Origin: Anaerolineales bacterium
Lineage (GTDB): Bacteria > Chloroflexota > Anaerolineae > Anaerolineales > Villigracilaceae
NCBI GenBank assembly: GCA_015075725.1
Contig: JABTTV010000001.1
Coordinates: 1,488,001 to 1,552,000, forward strand
Reading direction: 5' to 3'
DNA: 64,000 nt
Shown: positions 40,128 through 49,010 of the stretch, one piece after another
How the letters are laid out: every line of letters begins with the position of its first letter
How positions within the stretch are numbered: the stretch's first letter is position 1
The notes under the pieces: model-generated
Databases searched by the model: none
What the model saw: only the letters and a program-made list of their open reading frames with translations
What the model was told of the DNA's origin: nothing
Position numbers and translations under genes: made by a program

Positions 40128-41632
40128 AATTCGTAGATGATGTAATCTTCGCGTTCCATTGTAACGGAATAATTCTCAGCGAGAAACGCACGCAGTTCAG
40201 GGAAGTCACGGCTGGTGTCTTCGCCGGAGACCCAGGGTTTGTCTATGGCGGTGACTTCGATGATGAAGTGCGGTTTGGATTCTTGCAGTTGAGTCATGAA
40301 GTCTGCACGCAGGGATTGGATGTAGGGATTGGATACGTGATGATAGAAATAAAAATCAAAGACGTATGAGGTGGCAATTGGCGCGCGATTCTCCAATATG
40401 GCAAGCAGTGAGCCGCCGGTCCAGTCCAATGGCTGGACTTGGTCGCCGGGTTCGAGATTTTTTTCGAGAAAGGTTGAGATTTGCGTTGCCCGGTCTGCGG
40501 CGATGGCGATGTCTTTGCCTTGGAGTTGGCGGATGAAGGTTTGGGAAGGGCGGATGGTGATGAGGATGGTGGCGAGAAGGATTGTGGAGGAAAGAGGTAA
40601 GAGGAAAGAAGGTTGTTTGGAAGGCGGTGAGTGGAAAGTGGAAAGTGATAGCGATGCTACGAGGATAATGGTGTAAAGAAAAGGAATGTAATGATAGGGG
40701 AAGAATTGTCCTGTTAAGGCGGGGTAGAGGGCGTAGATGATGGTGAGGCTGGCGAGGAGATAGGCTTGACGATTGCGATTGAGATAGATGCCAAAGGCGG
40801 CGGGGAGTAACCAGAGAGCGCTTCCTCCCAAACGCCAGACCTGGTTAAATAAATATGTCAGCCGTTCTGATGAAGGCATGATCACCATCTCGCCATTGAT
40901 CTGGGTGTAGAGCGGAACGTAGTTGAGGATGATGTCAAGTAAAGGGAATAGGGAATAGGTAATTGCTAAGTAAAGAGTGATGAGTGAAACGGGAATTGCG
41001 AAGCCAATTGTTATGGGTAGGAAAATTTGCCTGGCAAACGATAGCAGAGAAAGTTCCCGGCGTTCTCTCAGGTCTGCAATGTCAAAGAACAGGAAGGGGA
41101 GGAGTCCGAGCGCGGCGTGAGGTTTGAGCGTGGCGGCGAGTCCGTAGAAGAGTCCCAGCATGAGGCGTTTGCGAAAGTTCAGGGTGTCGGTCACGCCGAT
41201 CCAAATTGAAAGAGAAATGAAGATGAGAATGAGATATTCGCGTTGAAGTGACAGGGCGGGACCACCTTCGAGATATTGCAATGCGAAAAGAATCGGCGCG
41301 GCGAAGGAGGGAAGTTTGCCAAGGCGCCTCATGGCGAGGTGGGTGATGGTGACGAGGGCGGTGAGGATGACGATGTCGAGAATGCGGATGCGATATGCGT
41401 TGAAGCTGCTGAGGATACCGAGCAGGTAGTAGGCGATGTAACTGCCGGGCATTTGGAAGTCGAAGAAGTCTTTGTAGGGGATGCGCCCGCTCTGCATGAG
41501 GAAGGCTTCATAGAGGAGCGGCGCGGAGTCGTGTGCGATGGGCCATTGGAGCGAGAATGCCGCCTGTGCAATGAGTAAGGCGGCAAGCAGGATGAGGAAG
41601 AAGGTTGTGATGCGTTGAAGATTATTTGACAT
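40112..41632 (-). CDS. Polytopic membrane glycosyltransferase-like protein (GT-C-like)
   Basis: 506 residues from ATG 41632, which overlaps the stop of the upstream lipoprotein by eleven bases. An early loop after helix 1 (IAHDSAPLLYEAFLMQSGRIPYKDFFD, acidic HD and DFFD pair) is the type of signature seen in GT-C / ArnT-like enzymes, followed by many helices and a soluble C-terminal segment with GDQVQPLDWTGGSLLAILENRAP. Phrase repeats (GGAAAGTGG at 40629-40648, GGGAATAGGGAATAGG at 40943-40992) occur in frame. Likely moves sugars in surface-glycan assembly; the sugar is unknown. Confidence 0.7.
   Translation of the reverse strand: MSNNLQRITTFFLILLAALLIAQAAFSLQWPIAHDSAPLLYEAFLMQSGRIPYKDFFDFQMPGSYIAYYLLGILSSFNAYRIRILDIVILTALVTITHLAMRRLGKLPSFAAPILFALQYLEGGPALSLQREYLILIFISLSIWIGVTDTLNFRKRLMLGLFYGLAATLKPHAALGLLPFLFFDIADLRERRELSLLSFARQIFLPITIGFAIPVSLITLYLAITYSLFPLLDIILNYVPLYTQINGEMVIMPSSERLTYLFNQVWRLGGSALWLLPAAFGIYLNRNRQAYLLASLTIIYALYPALTGQFFPYHYIPFLYTIILVASLSLSTFHSPPSKQPSFLLPLSSTILLATILITIRPSQTFIRQLQGKDIAIAADRATQISTFLEKNLEPGDQVQPLDWTGGSLLAILENRAPIATSYVFDFYFYHHVSNPYIQSLRADFMTQLQESKPHFIIEVTAIDKPWVSGEDTSRDFPELRAFLAENYSVTMEREDYIIYELDDGQ
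40943..40992. repeat. GGGAATAGGGAATAGG phrase repeat within gene
   Basis: GGGAATAGGGAATAGGTAATTG then AAGAGTGATGAGTGAAAC, in frame in the membrane glycosyltransferase-like gene and encoding part of a hydrophobic helix. Confidence 0.55.
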
Positions 41633-42317
41633 CTTCTCCGAGGTCCATTTCGGTGGTGGAGATGATCGCGCGCGTGATGGGGTTGACCTTGGCGATGAAG
41701 TTCTTGTCGTTGACGTTGTAGATGATGAAGAAGTTGGATGTGTCTTTGTAGTATTGCGATTGAATGGCATCCACATTGGCGATCAGTTCGGTGTAATTTG
41801 CGCCACTGACATCGGCGATGCCAATGGTGAGTTTGTCGCGGTAATCGAAGTAGCCGTCGCCGTTGGTGTCGGCTTTGATGATGTTGAACATCCAGAATGC
41901 GATGACAGGCGCGGGTTTTTCAGGGTCGTTGGGGTCGTAGACCAGTTGCGGAAACCCGGCGGTTTGAAAGATGATGGAATTGTTATCCGGCAGGAGGCGG
42001 TGATATTCCTCGGTTTGGGTGTTGAAGAAAACGTAGTTGTAGGTTGCGTAGGCGGAATATCCCGAATAGCCGCTGCTGCTGATCCACTCGAACGGATTGA
42101 GGCTGGCGTCGCGTGTTAATTCGATCGGGACAATTCCCGCCATGAGGTAATCTGTCCCCTGGATGGGATTGAAGGTGGAGAGAGTCTTTTCGACAGGTTT
42201 GGGGGGTTCTGGCGCTTCGGCGTTGACGGATGAATCCTGTGGGATGATGCCTCGTCCGCAGGCGAGGATGGAGAATGATATGGAAAGTGCAAGCAGAAGG
42301 ATGAATGGTCGTTTCAT
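41622..42317 (-). CDS. Lipoprotein with EF-hand-like calcium loop
   Basis: 231 residues. Signal MKRPFILLLALSISFSILAC with lipobox ILAC. The mature part has a central DTNGDGYFDYRDKL loop, the D-x-N-x-D-G-x-x-D pattern of EF-hand or dockerin-type calcium sites. Aromatic segments (GYSGYSAYATYNYVFFNTQ) and repeated DPNDPEK-like turns suggest a beta-rich exported protein. No family recognised. Its stop overlaps the start of the membrane glycosyltransferase-like gene, mirroring the lipoprotein/membrane-protein pair at 34075-36447. Confidence 0.72.
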   Translation of the reverse strand: MKRPFILLLALSISFSILACGRGIIPQDSSVNAEAPEPPKPVEKTLSTFNPIQGTDYLMAGIVPIELTRDASLNPFEWISSSGYSGYSAYATYNYVFFNTQTEEYHRLLPDNNSIIFQTAGFPQLVYDPNDPEKPAPVIAFWMFNIIKADTNGDGYFDYRDKLTIGIADVSGANYTELIANVDAIQSQYYKDTSNFFIIYNVNDKNFIAKVNPITRAIISTTEMDLGEDVK

Positions 42318-42383
42318 GACAACCTCACAAGGATATAAACCAGGTTATTTCCACTAGTCGTTGAATAAGAAAGTCAAGATTTG

Positions 42384-42451
42384 TTAACGCAAAGTCGCCA
42401 GGACGCCAGGATTCAAAGCCTTTCCTTTGCGCCTCCGGGTTTTTGCGTTAA
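42384..42451. repeat. Inverted-repeat element TTAACGCAAA...TTTGCGTTAA
   Basis: TTAACGCAAAGTCGCCAGG (42384 on) and GGGTTTTTGCGTTAA (to 42451) are inverted ends around GACGCCAGG and CTTTGCGCCTCC. A related element with AACCGCGAAG arms is at 50109-50180. Lies between two minus-strand genes. Confidence 0.65.
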
Positions 42452-42461
42452 ATCATTTCAA

Positions 42462-42743
42462 TCACCCGACGAATTCTCCACCGATGATTTCTTTTTCGAC
42501 GACCTGCCGCTCTGAATTGAATTTGAAGATCACCTCCACACGCTGGAAGCATTTGTTCTCTCCCATCAGAACCTTGCGGGCGTGGAAGACATCGCCGCCT
42601 GCTTCGTATTCCACGCTGAGGTCGTTATCGAGGTCCACGCGCCCGGTGATGGTCTCGCCGCAGCGTTTGCATTTTACGGTGAAGGTGTAATAGCTTTTGG
42701 TGTAGGCAGGACGGGGTGCGAAAAGTTTTTTGAGAAAGTTCAT
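42462..42743 (-). CDS. Small protein with CxxC knuckle, unknown
   Basis: 93 residues, ATG 42743 with AAGG upstream. It begins MNFLKKLFAPRPAY, contains CKRCGETITGRVDLDNDLSVEYE with one CxxC pair and a third cysteine at NKCFQRVEVIF, then a strand-rich end with KFNSERQVVEKEIIGG. It could bind one metal or disulfide. I do not recognise the family. A longer frame upstream is only repeat sequence (42761-42827). Confidence 0.72.
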   Translation of the reverse strand: MNFLKKLFAPRPAYTKSYYTFTVKCKRCGETITGRVDLDNDLSVEYEAGGDVFHARKVLMGENKCFQRVEVIFKFNSERQVVEKEIIGGEFVG

Positions 42744-42760
42744 GATTGCCTTTCTACCCG

Positions 42761-42827
42761 TGGACGATGGACCATTGACCGTTGATTTGCGATAGTCCAT
42801 TGGCTACGGTCTATCGTCCATGGTCTA
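42761..42827. repeat. GGACGATGGACCATTG / GTCTATCGTCCATGGTC inverted repeat
   Basis: TGGACGATGGACCATTGACCG pairs imperfectly with CGGTCTATCGTCCATGGTC across TTTGCGATAGTCCATTGG. It extends to the stop of surE and could act as its terminator. Confidence 0.65.
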
Positions 42828-43589
42828 AAAATTCCACTTCTTCAACACATCCATCGCCTTGAGGTGGGTCAAATCCAAATGCAATGGCGTGATGGACACA
42901 TAGCCAGCGCGTAAAGCGCCAAAATCGGTGCCGGGTTCGTCCACGCCGGTGGGGGCTTCGCCGCCAATCCAGTAATACGGTTTGCCTCGCGGGTCACTGC
43001 GCACGTCGAGTGCGTCGCGATAGACGCGGAGTCCCTGACGGGTGATCATGTATCCCTTGAGTTCGGATTCGGTGAGATATGGCACATTGACATTCAAGAC
43101 GACGCCTTCGGGCAAACCATCCGCGATGACCTGTTCGACGACGCGCCTCGCGACCACGGCAGAAGTTGAGTAGTCGAGTAAGCCTTTGTGCCCCTCAGGC
43201 GAATCCAATGAAACGGCTACGCCGCTAACACCTGCAATTACGGCTTCCATCGCGGCCGTGACCGTGCCGGAATAGGTGATGTCGTGCCCGATATTGGCGT
43301 TGGGATTGATGCCTGAAACGACAATGTCAATGGCTTCGTCGACAAGCCCAAGCAAGGGCAACGCGACGCAATCCGAAGGTGCACCGTCTGAGGCGAAGGC
43401 GGAGGTGCCATCCGCGAGAGCCACTTCTTTTACACGCAAGGGTCGCTCCATGGTTTTGACATGACCCGAGGCAGACCAGTTTTTATCCGGCGCAAAGACG
43501 GTCACTTTGCCGAGTTTGCGCATTTCCTGCGCGAGGGCGAGGAGGCCGGGGGCGGTTACGCCGTCGTCGTTGGTGACTAGAATATGCAT
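42825..43589 (-). CDS. surE: 5'/3'-nucleotidase SurE
   Basis: 254 residues. MHILVTNDDGVTAPGL carries the metal-binding Asp pair D8 D9, SGINPNANIGHDITYSGTVTAAMEA the Ser/Asn ligands, and GAPSDCVALPLL the loop between. This is the SurE survival nucleotidase, a divalent-metal phosphatase for nucleoside monophosphates and short polyphosphate. Length and motifs are ordinary. ATG 43589 has no strong ribosome site. A terminator hairpin for the gene upstream lies at 43675-43707. Confidence 0.96.
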   Translation of the reverse strand: MHILVTNDDGVTAPGLLALAQEMRKLGKVTVFAPDKNWSASGHVKTMERPLRVKEVALADGTSAFASDGAPSDCVALPLLGLVDEAIDIVVSGINPNANIGHDITYSGTVTAAMEAVIAGVSGVAVSLDSPEGHKGLLDYSTSAVVARRVVEQVIADGLPEGVVLNVNVPYLTESELKGYMITRQGLRVYRDALDVRSDPRGKPYYWIGGEAPTGVDEPGTDFGALRAGYVSITPLHLDLTHLKAMDVLKKWNF

Positions 43590-43674
43590 GGGTTGATTTC
43601 CGATTTGCGATTTTGGATTGACGATTTACGACTGGTAATTCGTAATTGAATTATACGCCATGCGATTGGCAAAG

Positions 43675-43707
43675 AAAAACGCCCTGCTTTGTGGGCAGAG
43701 CGTTTTT
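43675..43707 (-). terminator. Rho-independent terminator downstream of interrupted membrane gene
   Basis: AAAAACGC and GCGTTTTT flank a CTGC/GCAG inner stem. In minus-strand reading the stem is followed by TTTTTCTTT, so it ends transcription of the gene at 43725-44147 before surE; the A-run on the other side may let it work in both directions. Confidence 0.75.
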
Positions 43708-43724
43708 GGGATGATGGACTATTT

Positions 43725-44147
43725 CTAGGGAATCAGCATGACCAGTGCAGTCATGGCAAGGGCGACCAGATTGCCTTTGACGATTACTTTCACCGCCTGC
43801 CAGCGGATCTTTGCCACTTCTTTCAAGTCTTCGATCTTTTCAGATTTTCCTTTTGTGAGGCGTGTACCACGCGCAGCTTCGATCACTCAGGTTTTGTCGA
43901 GGGCTTGGAAGATGGACGAGGCTCCGGCGGCGAAAGGCATTAAGACCAGCAAGCGCCAGGGCTTGTCCACGCCGAAAAGCAGCAGTATGGCGAGGAAGAT
44001 CACGCCAAAGGATATCTGCATGATGCCGAATTGCCGGCGTTTTTTGCGTTCGCGCGGGCTAATATTGGCAATGCAGGCGTTGCCTGAGTCATTGCCTTCT
44101 GGGTTGAAGACGATCTTGAAAGGTGGGTCGGAAAATTGGGCGTACAC
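43725..44147 (-). pseudogene. Small membrane protein interrupted by in-frame TGA (nonsense or selenocysteine)
   Basis: Reading from GTG 44147, the frame gives CIANISPRERKKRRQFGIMQ, a helix (ISFGVIFLAILLLFGV), a second helix (LLVLMPFAAGASSIFQ), then TGA at 43889-43887 (codon 87), then continues in the same frame with VIEAARGTRLTKGKSEKIEDLKEV, a third helix (GNLVALAMTALVMLIP) and TAG 43727-43725. The downstream part is plainly protein-like (140 residues in total). From memory, relatives read DKTCV where TGA stands here. A stem-loop (GCGTG/CACGC, 43860-43872) lies ~19 bases after the TGA. Either a nonsense mutation or a selenocysteine codon; not decidable here. Confidence 0.6.
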
Positions 44148-44248
44148 GGATGAAGTCTCTCTTTCGTTTCGGTAGAGACGACACGGGTTTTGAAATTCGT
44201 ACTGGAAGTTTTGCCAAAGAAAACACAGAACTTTATGAGAAATAAAGA

Positions 44249-44272
44249 GACCGCGGACATTCGTCCACGGTC
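44249..44272. repeat. Hairpin GACCGCGGAC / GTCCACGGTC
   Basis: Ten-base arms with one mismatch around ATTC, followed by TATGGTCTGTCATCTATCGTC phrases up to ~44290. It is in the gap before the VOC gene's stop and upstream of the interrupted gene; no gene is seen between 44148 and 44295. Confidence 0.6.
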
Positions 44273-44295
44273 TATGGTCTGTCATCTATCGTCTG

Positions 44296-45201
44296 CTATC
44301 CAACCGAGCGGAGCAGCACGCCGTTCTGAGAGGGGTCATGCAGCAGGTAGCCATCGTCCGTCTTGTTATAGGAGATACCAGCAGCTTCCACGCGGGCGGT
44401 TACTTCGGCGAGCACGGAAGGATTCGGGTAGTCCACGGTCATGAAGCGCAGTCCCACAGCATCGGGCGGAGGGGGAGGCGCGCCGCGTCCGTTCCAGGTG
44501 TTGAGTCCGATGTGATGATGATATCCGCCTGCAGATACAAATGCCATGCCGATTCCACTTGAAATGCCCATGACGTCGAAACCGAGCACGCCATGGTAGA
44601 AATCGACCGCTTCATTTATGTCGCTCACATGCAAGTGAACGTGACCCATGCGGGTTTCGGCGGGTACGGGTGTGTCGATGCGGTCGTCGTCTTTGATGTG
44701 TTTGAAGAGCGCGTCGACATCGAGGGCTTCGCGTCCATCGCTCCAGCGACCGTCCGCCCAGCGGGCTTCGTAGTTGCCATCTTTGATCGTCCACGAACCG
44801 TCTTCGGGCGACTCGCAATACAGTTCGATGCCGTTGCCTTCGGGGTCGCTGAGGTAGGTGGTCTTGGTCATCACATGGTCGGTGGGCGAGTTTGGAATTT
44901 TCAACGCAAACAAACGCGCCATCGCTTTCGCGAGTTCGCGGCGGTTCGGGAAGAGAATGGCGAAATGATACAAGCCTGTCGTGCCGCGATAACGCTTCAA
45001 GTTCGGCTCTTCGGTGAGTTGAAGCAAGTCCGCGCCACCGGCGCCAAGACCGGCGCGATTCCCTTCGCGCCAGTGGATTTTGAAGCCCATCGCCTTTTCG
45101 TAAAAGAGAATCTGATTCTCAATGTTGGCAACGTTCAGGGAGACGTGTCCCATTCGTGTGGCGGGGTGAACCGAATATTTTTGGAGGGTGGGTTGGTTCA
45201 A
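44296..45201 (-). CDS. Two-domain VOC (glyoxalase/extradiol-dioxygenase-like) protein
   Basis: 301 residues. Two vicinal-oxygen-chelate domains: residues ~17-135 (RMGHVSLNVANIENQILFYEKAMGF ... ELYCESP) and ~180-300 (RMGHVHLHVSDINEAVDFYHGVLGF ... HHIGLNTW). The metal-binding histidines in GHVSL/GHVHL and the HHIGL motif with a late Glu fit a catechol 2,3-dioxygenase-like (CatE/YfiE-type) enzyme, possibly iron- or manganese-dependent. Substrate unknown. Divergent from the membrane protein at 45302. Single gene, no aromatic degradation neighbours. Confidence 0.9.
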   Translation of the reverse strand: MNQPTLQKYSVHPATRMGHVSLNVANIENQILFYEKAMGFKIHWREGNRAGLGAGGADLLQLTEEPNLKRYRGTTGLYHFAILFPNRRELAKAMARLFALKIPNSPTDHVMTKTTYLSDPEGNGIELYCESPEDGSWTIKDGNYEARWADGRWSDGREALDVDALFKHIKDDDRIDTPVPAETRMGHVHLHVSDINEAVDFYHGVLGFDVMGISSGIGMAFVSAGGYHHHIGLNTWNGRGAPPPPPDAVGLRFMTVDYPNPSVLAEVTARVEAAGISYNKTDDGYLLHDPSQNGVLLRSVG

Positions 45202-45301
45202 TTTTCATTCCAATCTTTTTTAACATTATCATTGAAGAAGACCTCCCATGAAGCGATTTCCTTACCTGCCTTCCCGTTCATACTGAGTATAATTTCCCGT
45301 G

Positions 45302-46906
45302 ATGAACTCGAAAACATTACGGACCATCGCATTTCTCCTGCTCGCCGTCGGTTATCTTTTCTATTGTCAGCGTTACATCGCCGCGACCAGTTTCGAGATC
45401 GATGGCAAAACCTGGTACGTCCTCTTCGACGATGCGATGATCTCGATGCGTTACGCCTACAACCTCGCGCACGGGAACGGACTGGTGTGGAATCCCGGCG
45501 AGCGCGTGGAGGGTATCACCAATCCCTTGTGGACGGGGGTCATGGCGTTGATTCACCTCGCCCCCATCGGATTGAACCAAACGGGACTCTACGTCCAGAT
45601 CCTCGGCGCCTCTCTCCTGACTTTGAACCTGTTCCTCGTCAAAAAGTTGGTCGAAGTTTTTAGCGATGACCTCTTCATCATGCTCTCCGCCGTGGCATTG
45701 ACCGCGTTCTACGCGCCGCTCAATTCCTTCGGCTTGCTCGGCATGGAAGTCAGCTTGTTGACATCGATACTGACCGCCGCAGTTTTGCTGGCTGTTCAAA
45801 GCGACGGACGATTCAACATCTGGATTTACATATTGCTTGCCGTCTCCACCCTTGTCCGTTTCGATATGGCAGTACCGTATCTTGTTATCTTTGCCGTATT
45901 GGTCTGGATGCAAAAGGAAAACCACAAATCACATCTCGTCTGGGGATTAGGCTTGTTGATTCTCTTCCTCGTCGGGCAGACTCTCGCACGTTACACCTAT
46001 TATGGGGAATGGCTACCGAACACTTATTATCTCAAAGTGGAAGGTTGGAACACAACCCTGCGCATCCTGCGCGGGATGTACGCCTTTATTCAGTTTGCTT
46101 ATTTCCATAATTGGGTGTTATTCCTCCTGCCGTTATCCATTTTCCTTTTTCGCTGCGATTGGAAAGTGACCCTGATGTTCCTCCTTCTCGCGGGGCAGGT
46201 CGCCTACTCCGTTTATGTCGGCGGCGATGCGTGGGAGAATCATGGTGGAGCAAACCGTTATATCGTGATTGCCATGCCGTTGTATTTTGTCAGTTTCAGT
46301 TGGGCAGCTGGCGAGTGGTTGAAACGCGGTGCAAATCAATTAAACACAAAGGACACTAAGGGTCACAAAGGTTTTGTGGTTGAGTTTGGCTGGCGAGCTA
46401 TCTTTGTGATCTTATTCGCTTTTTCCTTATTGACCTTCAACGCCCTGCTTGGCGAGTGGAAGTCCATCGAGCGCTGGAACTTCACCCGCCGCCCCGATTA
46501 TGTCGCTGGGAACGACCGCAATTTGCAGATCGCCATCTCTCTTGAAAAGGTCACAAAGCCGGGAGCGTCGATTGCCGTTGTCGGCGCAGGGACGATTCCC
46601 TACCTTCTCCCAGACCGATACGCCATCGACATCCTCGGCAAAGCGGACCCGTACATCGCACACCAAAACGTCCGCACGCCGATGGGGATTCCGGACATCC
46701 CGAACATGCGTCCCGGTCACATGAAGTGGGACTACACACATACCATCGGCGAACTCAAACCGGATGTGATCGTTTCGTTGTGGGAAAATACCAGCGAAGA
46801 AGCCGCCCCTTACATGACCGATTATGTTTTCAGGGCGATCGCCCCCGGGGTCAAAGTATTTCTGAGAACAGACTCTTCCAACATTAACTGGGACGCGCTT
46901 CCTTAA
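45302..46906 (+). CDS. Polytopic membrane protein, GT-C-like glycosyltransferase candidate
   Basis: 534 residues. Starts [21 protein letters not shown]; an early loop has [34 protein letters not shown], whose DD-R pattern matches the acidic first loop of GT-C enzymes (mannosyltransferase/arabinosyltransferase-like). Many helices and a C-terminal soluble domain with [17 protein letters not shown] follow. The peptide [10 protein letters not shown] is encoded by an interspersed ACAAAGGACAC repeat (46342-46376). TATAAT 45288-45293 is eight bases before the ATG, so the message may be leaderless; GTG 45299 is an alternative start. Confidence 0.75.
   Translation: MNSKTLRTIAFLLLAVGYLFYCQRYIAATSFEIDGKTWYVLFDDAMISMRYAYNLAHGNGLVWNPGERVEGITNPLWTGVMALIHLAPIGLNQTGLYVQILGASLLTLNLFLVKKLVEVFSDDLFIMLSAVALTAFYAPLNSFGLLGMEVSLLTSILTAAVLLAVQSDGRFNIWIYILLAVSTLVRFDMAVPYLVIFAVLVWMQKENHKSHLVWGLGLLILFLVGQTLARYTYYGEWLPNTYYLKVEGWNTTLRILRGMYAFIQFAYFHNWVLFLLPLSIFLFRCDWKVTLMFLLLAGQVAYSVYVGGDAWENHGGANRYIVIAMPLYFVSFSWAAGEWLKRGANQLNTKDTKGHKGFVVEFGWRAIFVILFAFSLLTFNALLGEWKSIERWNFTRRPDYVAGNDRNLQIAISLEKVTKPGASIAVVGAGTIPYLLPDRYAIDILGKADPYIAHQNVRTPMGIPDIPNMRPGHMKWDYTHTIGELKPDVIVSLWENTSEEAAPYMTDYVFRAIAPGVKVFLRTDSSNINWDALP
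46342..46376. repeat. ACAAAGGACACTAAGGGTCACAAAGG repeat in frame
   Basis: A form of the ACAAAGGACACNAAGG phrase that I recall as a widespread bacterial intergenic repeat. Here it lies within the membrane-protein gene and is translated as a Lys/Thr/Gly-rich loop between helices. Confidence 0.75.
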
Positions 46907-46937
46907 AAAAAAAAGCGGGTACACCGCCGTTTTTTTT
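46907..46937. terminator. Bidirectional terminator
   Basis: A-run, GCGG (46915-46918), loop, CCGC (46924-46927), then eight T residues (46930-46937). It serves both the plus-strand membrane-protein gene and the convergent oxidoreductase gene, whose stop lies at its edge. Confidence 0.85.
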
Positions 46938-47931
46938 ATTTCAACGCAATCAATCTGCCAGTCTTCTGAGATTCATGGACTGAAGAAATGATCTTTTGCA
47001 CCTGAACGCCATCCTCCAGGGTGCAGGATGGCGCAGCCTTCCCTTCGACGATATCGATAAAATGCCTTGTTTGTTCCTGGAACATGACATTGCGCTCCCA
47101 CCCAGCCGGTAACGGAAATACGTCCCAATCCTTTTTCTCCGTTCGGTAGATCCTTGCCACGCCATCGGCGAGATTCCATTTTATGGTTCCATTCGTGCCG
47201 ATGATGCGGAATTCATGCTCCGGCGGCTGCTGGTTGTAATCAAGATGCAAACTTCCCAATGCGCCGCCTTCGAAGCGCAGACCGATCTTGGAAGTGTCGT
47301 CCGCGGTCACTTCGAGGTCGCTGAGTTTGGCGGCAAATCCCCAAACAGATTCGACCCTTTTGCCAACCAGCCATGGAAGATAATCCAGTGAGTGACATTG
47401 AGTTGCTACCACGCCCCCGCCCATGTCGGATCGAGCCGCGTACCCCTTGCGGTAATCCTCCCAGGGGTGCCACGCAGGAAGATACTCTCCAAAATGGACA
47501 GAAGCGGAAACCACCCGTCCGATCTCTCCGGTTTGGATGAGTTCCTTAGTTTTGACCATGCCGGGATGAAACCTGAATTGAAAAGCAACCAAAACCTTCG
47601 ACCCGCTTTTCTGAACCGCTTTTTGAAGAACATCCACACGCTCCATCGATGCGGCAATCGGCTTTTCGAGCAAAATGGCGCATCCTGTCTTGGCGGCAGG
47701 GATGGCGACATCCAAGTGCATGGACGTGGGGTTAGAAACTATGACCGCATCCGGTCTGTGTTTCCTCAACGCTTCGATCAAATCCGTTTCGACGGGATGG
47801 CCCTCAAGTTCATCATCGGGCAATGTCGCTTTATGAGTTCGGTATAAGACGATATCCGTTTCGCCAAGCGCGATCAGGTTGCGCATATGACGTCGTCCGA
47901 CCGAGCCGAGTCCGGCGATTAGATATTTCAT
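46936..47931 (-). CDS. Gfo/Idh/MocA-family oxidoreductase
   Basis: 331 residues. The Rossmann motif is AGLGSVGRRHMRNL and the family motif EKP occurs at residues 89-91 in AILLEKPIAAS. The C-terminal half is the alpha/beta substrate domain with DMGGGVVATQCHSLDYL, the active-site H-x-x-D-Y region. These enzymes oxidise or epimerise sugars and inositols with NAD(P). In this neighbourhood (sulfotransferase, glycosyltransferase-like protein, GT-C-like proteins) a role with surface-sugar precursors is likely but unproven. Convergent with the membrane protein at 45302. Confidence 0.93.
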   Translation of the reverse strand: MKYLIAGLGSVGRRHMRNLIALGETDIVLYRTHKATLPDDELEGHPVETDLIEALRKHRPDAVIVSNPTSMHLDVAIPAAKTGCAILLEKPIAASMERVDVLQKAVQKSGSKVLVAFQFRFHPGMVKTKELIQTGEIGRVVSASVHFGEYLPAWHPWEDYRKGYAARSDMGGGVVATQCHSLDYLPWLVGKRVESVWGFAAKLSDLEVTADDTSKIGLRFEGGALGSLHLDYNQQPPEHEFRIIGTNGTIKWNLADGVARIYRTEKKDWDVFPLPAGWERNVMFQEQTRHFIDIVEGKAAPSCTLEDGVQVQKIISSVHESQKTGRLIALK

Positions 47932-47951
47932 GGTTCCATCCTTTTATGAAA

Positions 47952-47980
47952 AGTAGGGGCGAGGTCGCCTCGCCCCTACT
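47952..47980. repeat. GTAGGGGCGAGG palindrome
   Basis: AGTAGGGGCGAGG (47952-47964), TCG, CCTCGCCCCTACT (47968-47980): thirteen perfect pairs. The palindrome reaches into the TAG stop codon of the sulfotransferase gene and may terminate its transcription. The GTAGGGGCGAGG phrase is one I recall as a widespread interspersed palindrome. Confidence 0.75.
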
Positions 47981-49007
47981 ACCAACCTAAATCTTTCTCA
48001 TACCCCCACTTGACCAAAGCATCACCCGCAAGTTCTTTGTATAATGCTTTATCGCGTGAGGTGAACAATCGTTGCCAATTGCCTGCCTGTCCTTTCGGGA
48101 GGAAGGAGGCGATACCTTCGTTGCGTTTTGTCTGCCATTCTTCATCCGGGTTCGAGGACATTTCCGCCAGCAGTTTTTTCTCCAACGTTTTGCCCATCTT
48201 CTTTACACCGAGAAATTTCCAAAGGCGGGATAATTCGACGTAAGGCTTGGCGAGCATATCTTCGTAGCGCAGCGAGATATATTTTTTTTCATACAACCGT
48301 TTGCCCTCGGAATCGATCTCGGTCAGATCGTCCGCCCAGCGTTTGGCGATGTTGCGGATAAAGGTCTCGGTGAAGAGCGAGCGGCGCCCGTCGCCGAATG
48401 GAGCCGGATCCGTTTTGAGGTCCGAGATGATGCGTTTATCTTCTGCGGTCAAAAATTTTGATTCTTCGACAAAATTGCGGAAGCGCTCCGAGATCAAAAC
48501 ATCCCGCCCGTCGCGGACGATGTTGACGACCTTCGCATCGGGATACAGGGAATGCATCTCGCGCACGACCTGACCATGGATCACGCTCGAAGGACTTTTA
48601 TCGCCGACGATATTTTTGCCCTCGCGGGCGGCGTCGCGCTCCATGATGAAATCGGCTGTGGCGCGCAGAACGAGCGGTGAAAGGTCGCGCCCGTGATTCC
48701 AACGGTTCGATTTGCGCGCGAGCCATTCCTCGATCTCGGCCGAGTCGACCAGCGATTTGAGCAGCGGCTTGCGCGTGAAGAAATGTGCCTGATAGTTACA
48801 ATGAACTTCGGGATGCAACCGCAGGAGACGCATCAGCAGGGTGGTGCCGGAGCGGGCATGACCGAGAATGAAGAATTTCTCGCGCGGAAAGAATTGTTTA
48901 ACCTCAGCCAATTCTTCCTTTGTAATGGCGGGGATGGGATTGCGGTTTTTCTTTTTAGGTTCACCCTTTAGAAGGATGCGTGCGGCGGATTTGAAACGGG
49001 AGAACAT
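47979..49007 (-). CDS. Sulfotransferase-family protein
   Basis: 342 residues. The PAPS 5'-phosphosulfate loop is FILGHARSGTTLLMRLLR (residues ~46-63), followed by HPEVHCNYQAHFF and the 3'-phosphate motif region NIVRDGRDVLISERFRNF with the R-x-G-R-D-V pattern. This is the general sulfotransferase fold (sulfotransferase 1/3 family), which moves sulfate from PAPS to a sugar or lipid. No TM helix is clear. It sits beside an oxidoreductase and a glycosyltransferase-like gene, so glycan sulfation is plausible. Confidence 0.88.
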   Translation of the reverse strand: MFSRFKSAARILLKGEPKKKNRNPIPAITKEELAEVKQFFPREKFFILGHARSGTTLLMRLLRLHPEVHCNYQAHFFTRKPLLKSLVDSAEIEEWLARKSNRWNHGRDLSPLVLRATADFIMERDAAREGKNIVGDKSPSSVIHGQVVREMHSLYPDAKVVNIVRDGRDVLISERFRNFVEESKFLTAEDKRIISDLKTDPAPFGDGRRSLFTETFIRNIAKRWADDLTEIDSEGKRLYEKKYISLRYEDMLAKPYVELSRLWKFLGVKKMGKTLEKKLLAEMSSNPDEEWQTKRNEGIASFLPKGQAGNWQRLFTSRDKALYKELAGDALVKWGYEKDLGW

Positions 49008-49010
49008 GAT

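Noticed and set aside
43738..44175. Plus-strand frame across the interrupted small membrane gene
   Set aside because: Minus-strand reading has helices and a terminator; the plus-strand frame is a shadow.
44593..45663. 356-codon plus-strand frame
   Set aside because: Overlaps the VOC gene in antisense and the start of the GT-C-like gene in another frame; no domain seen.
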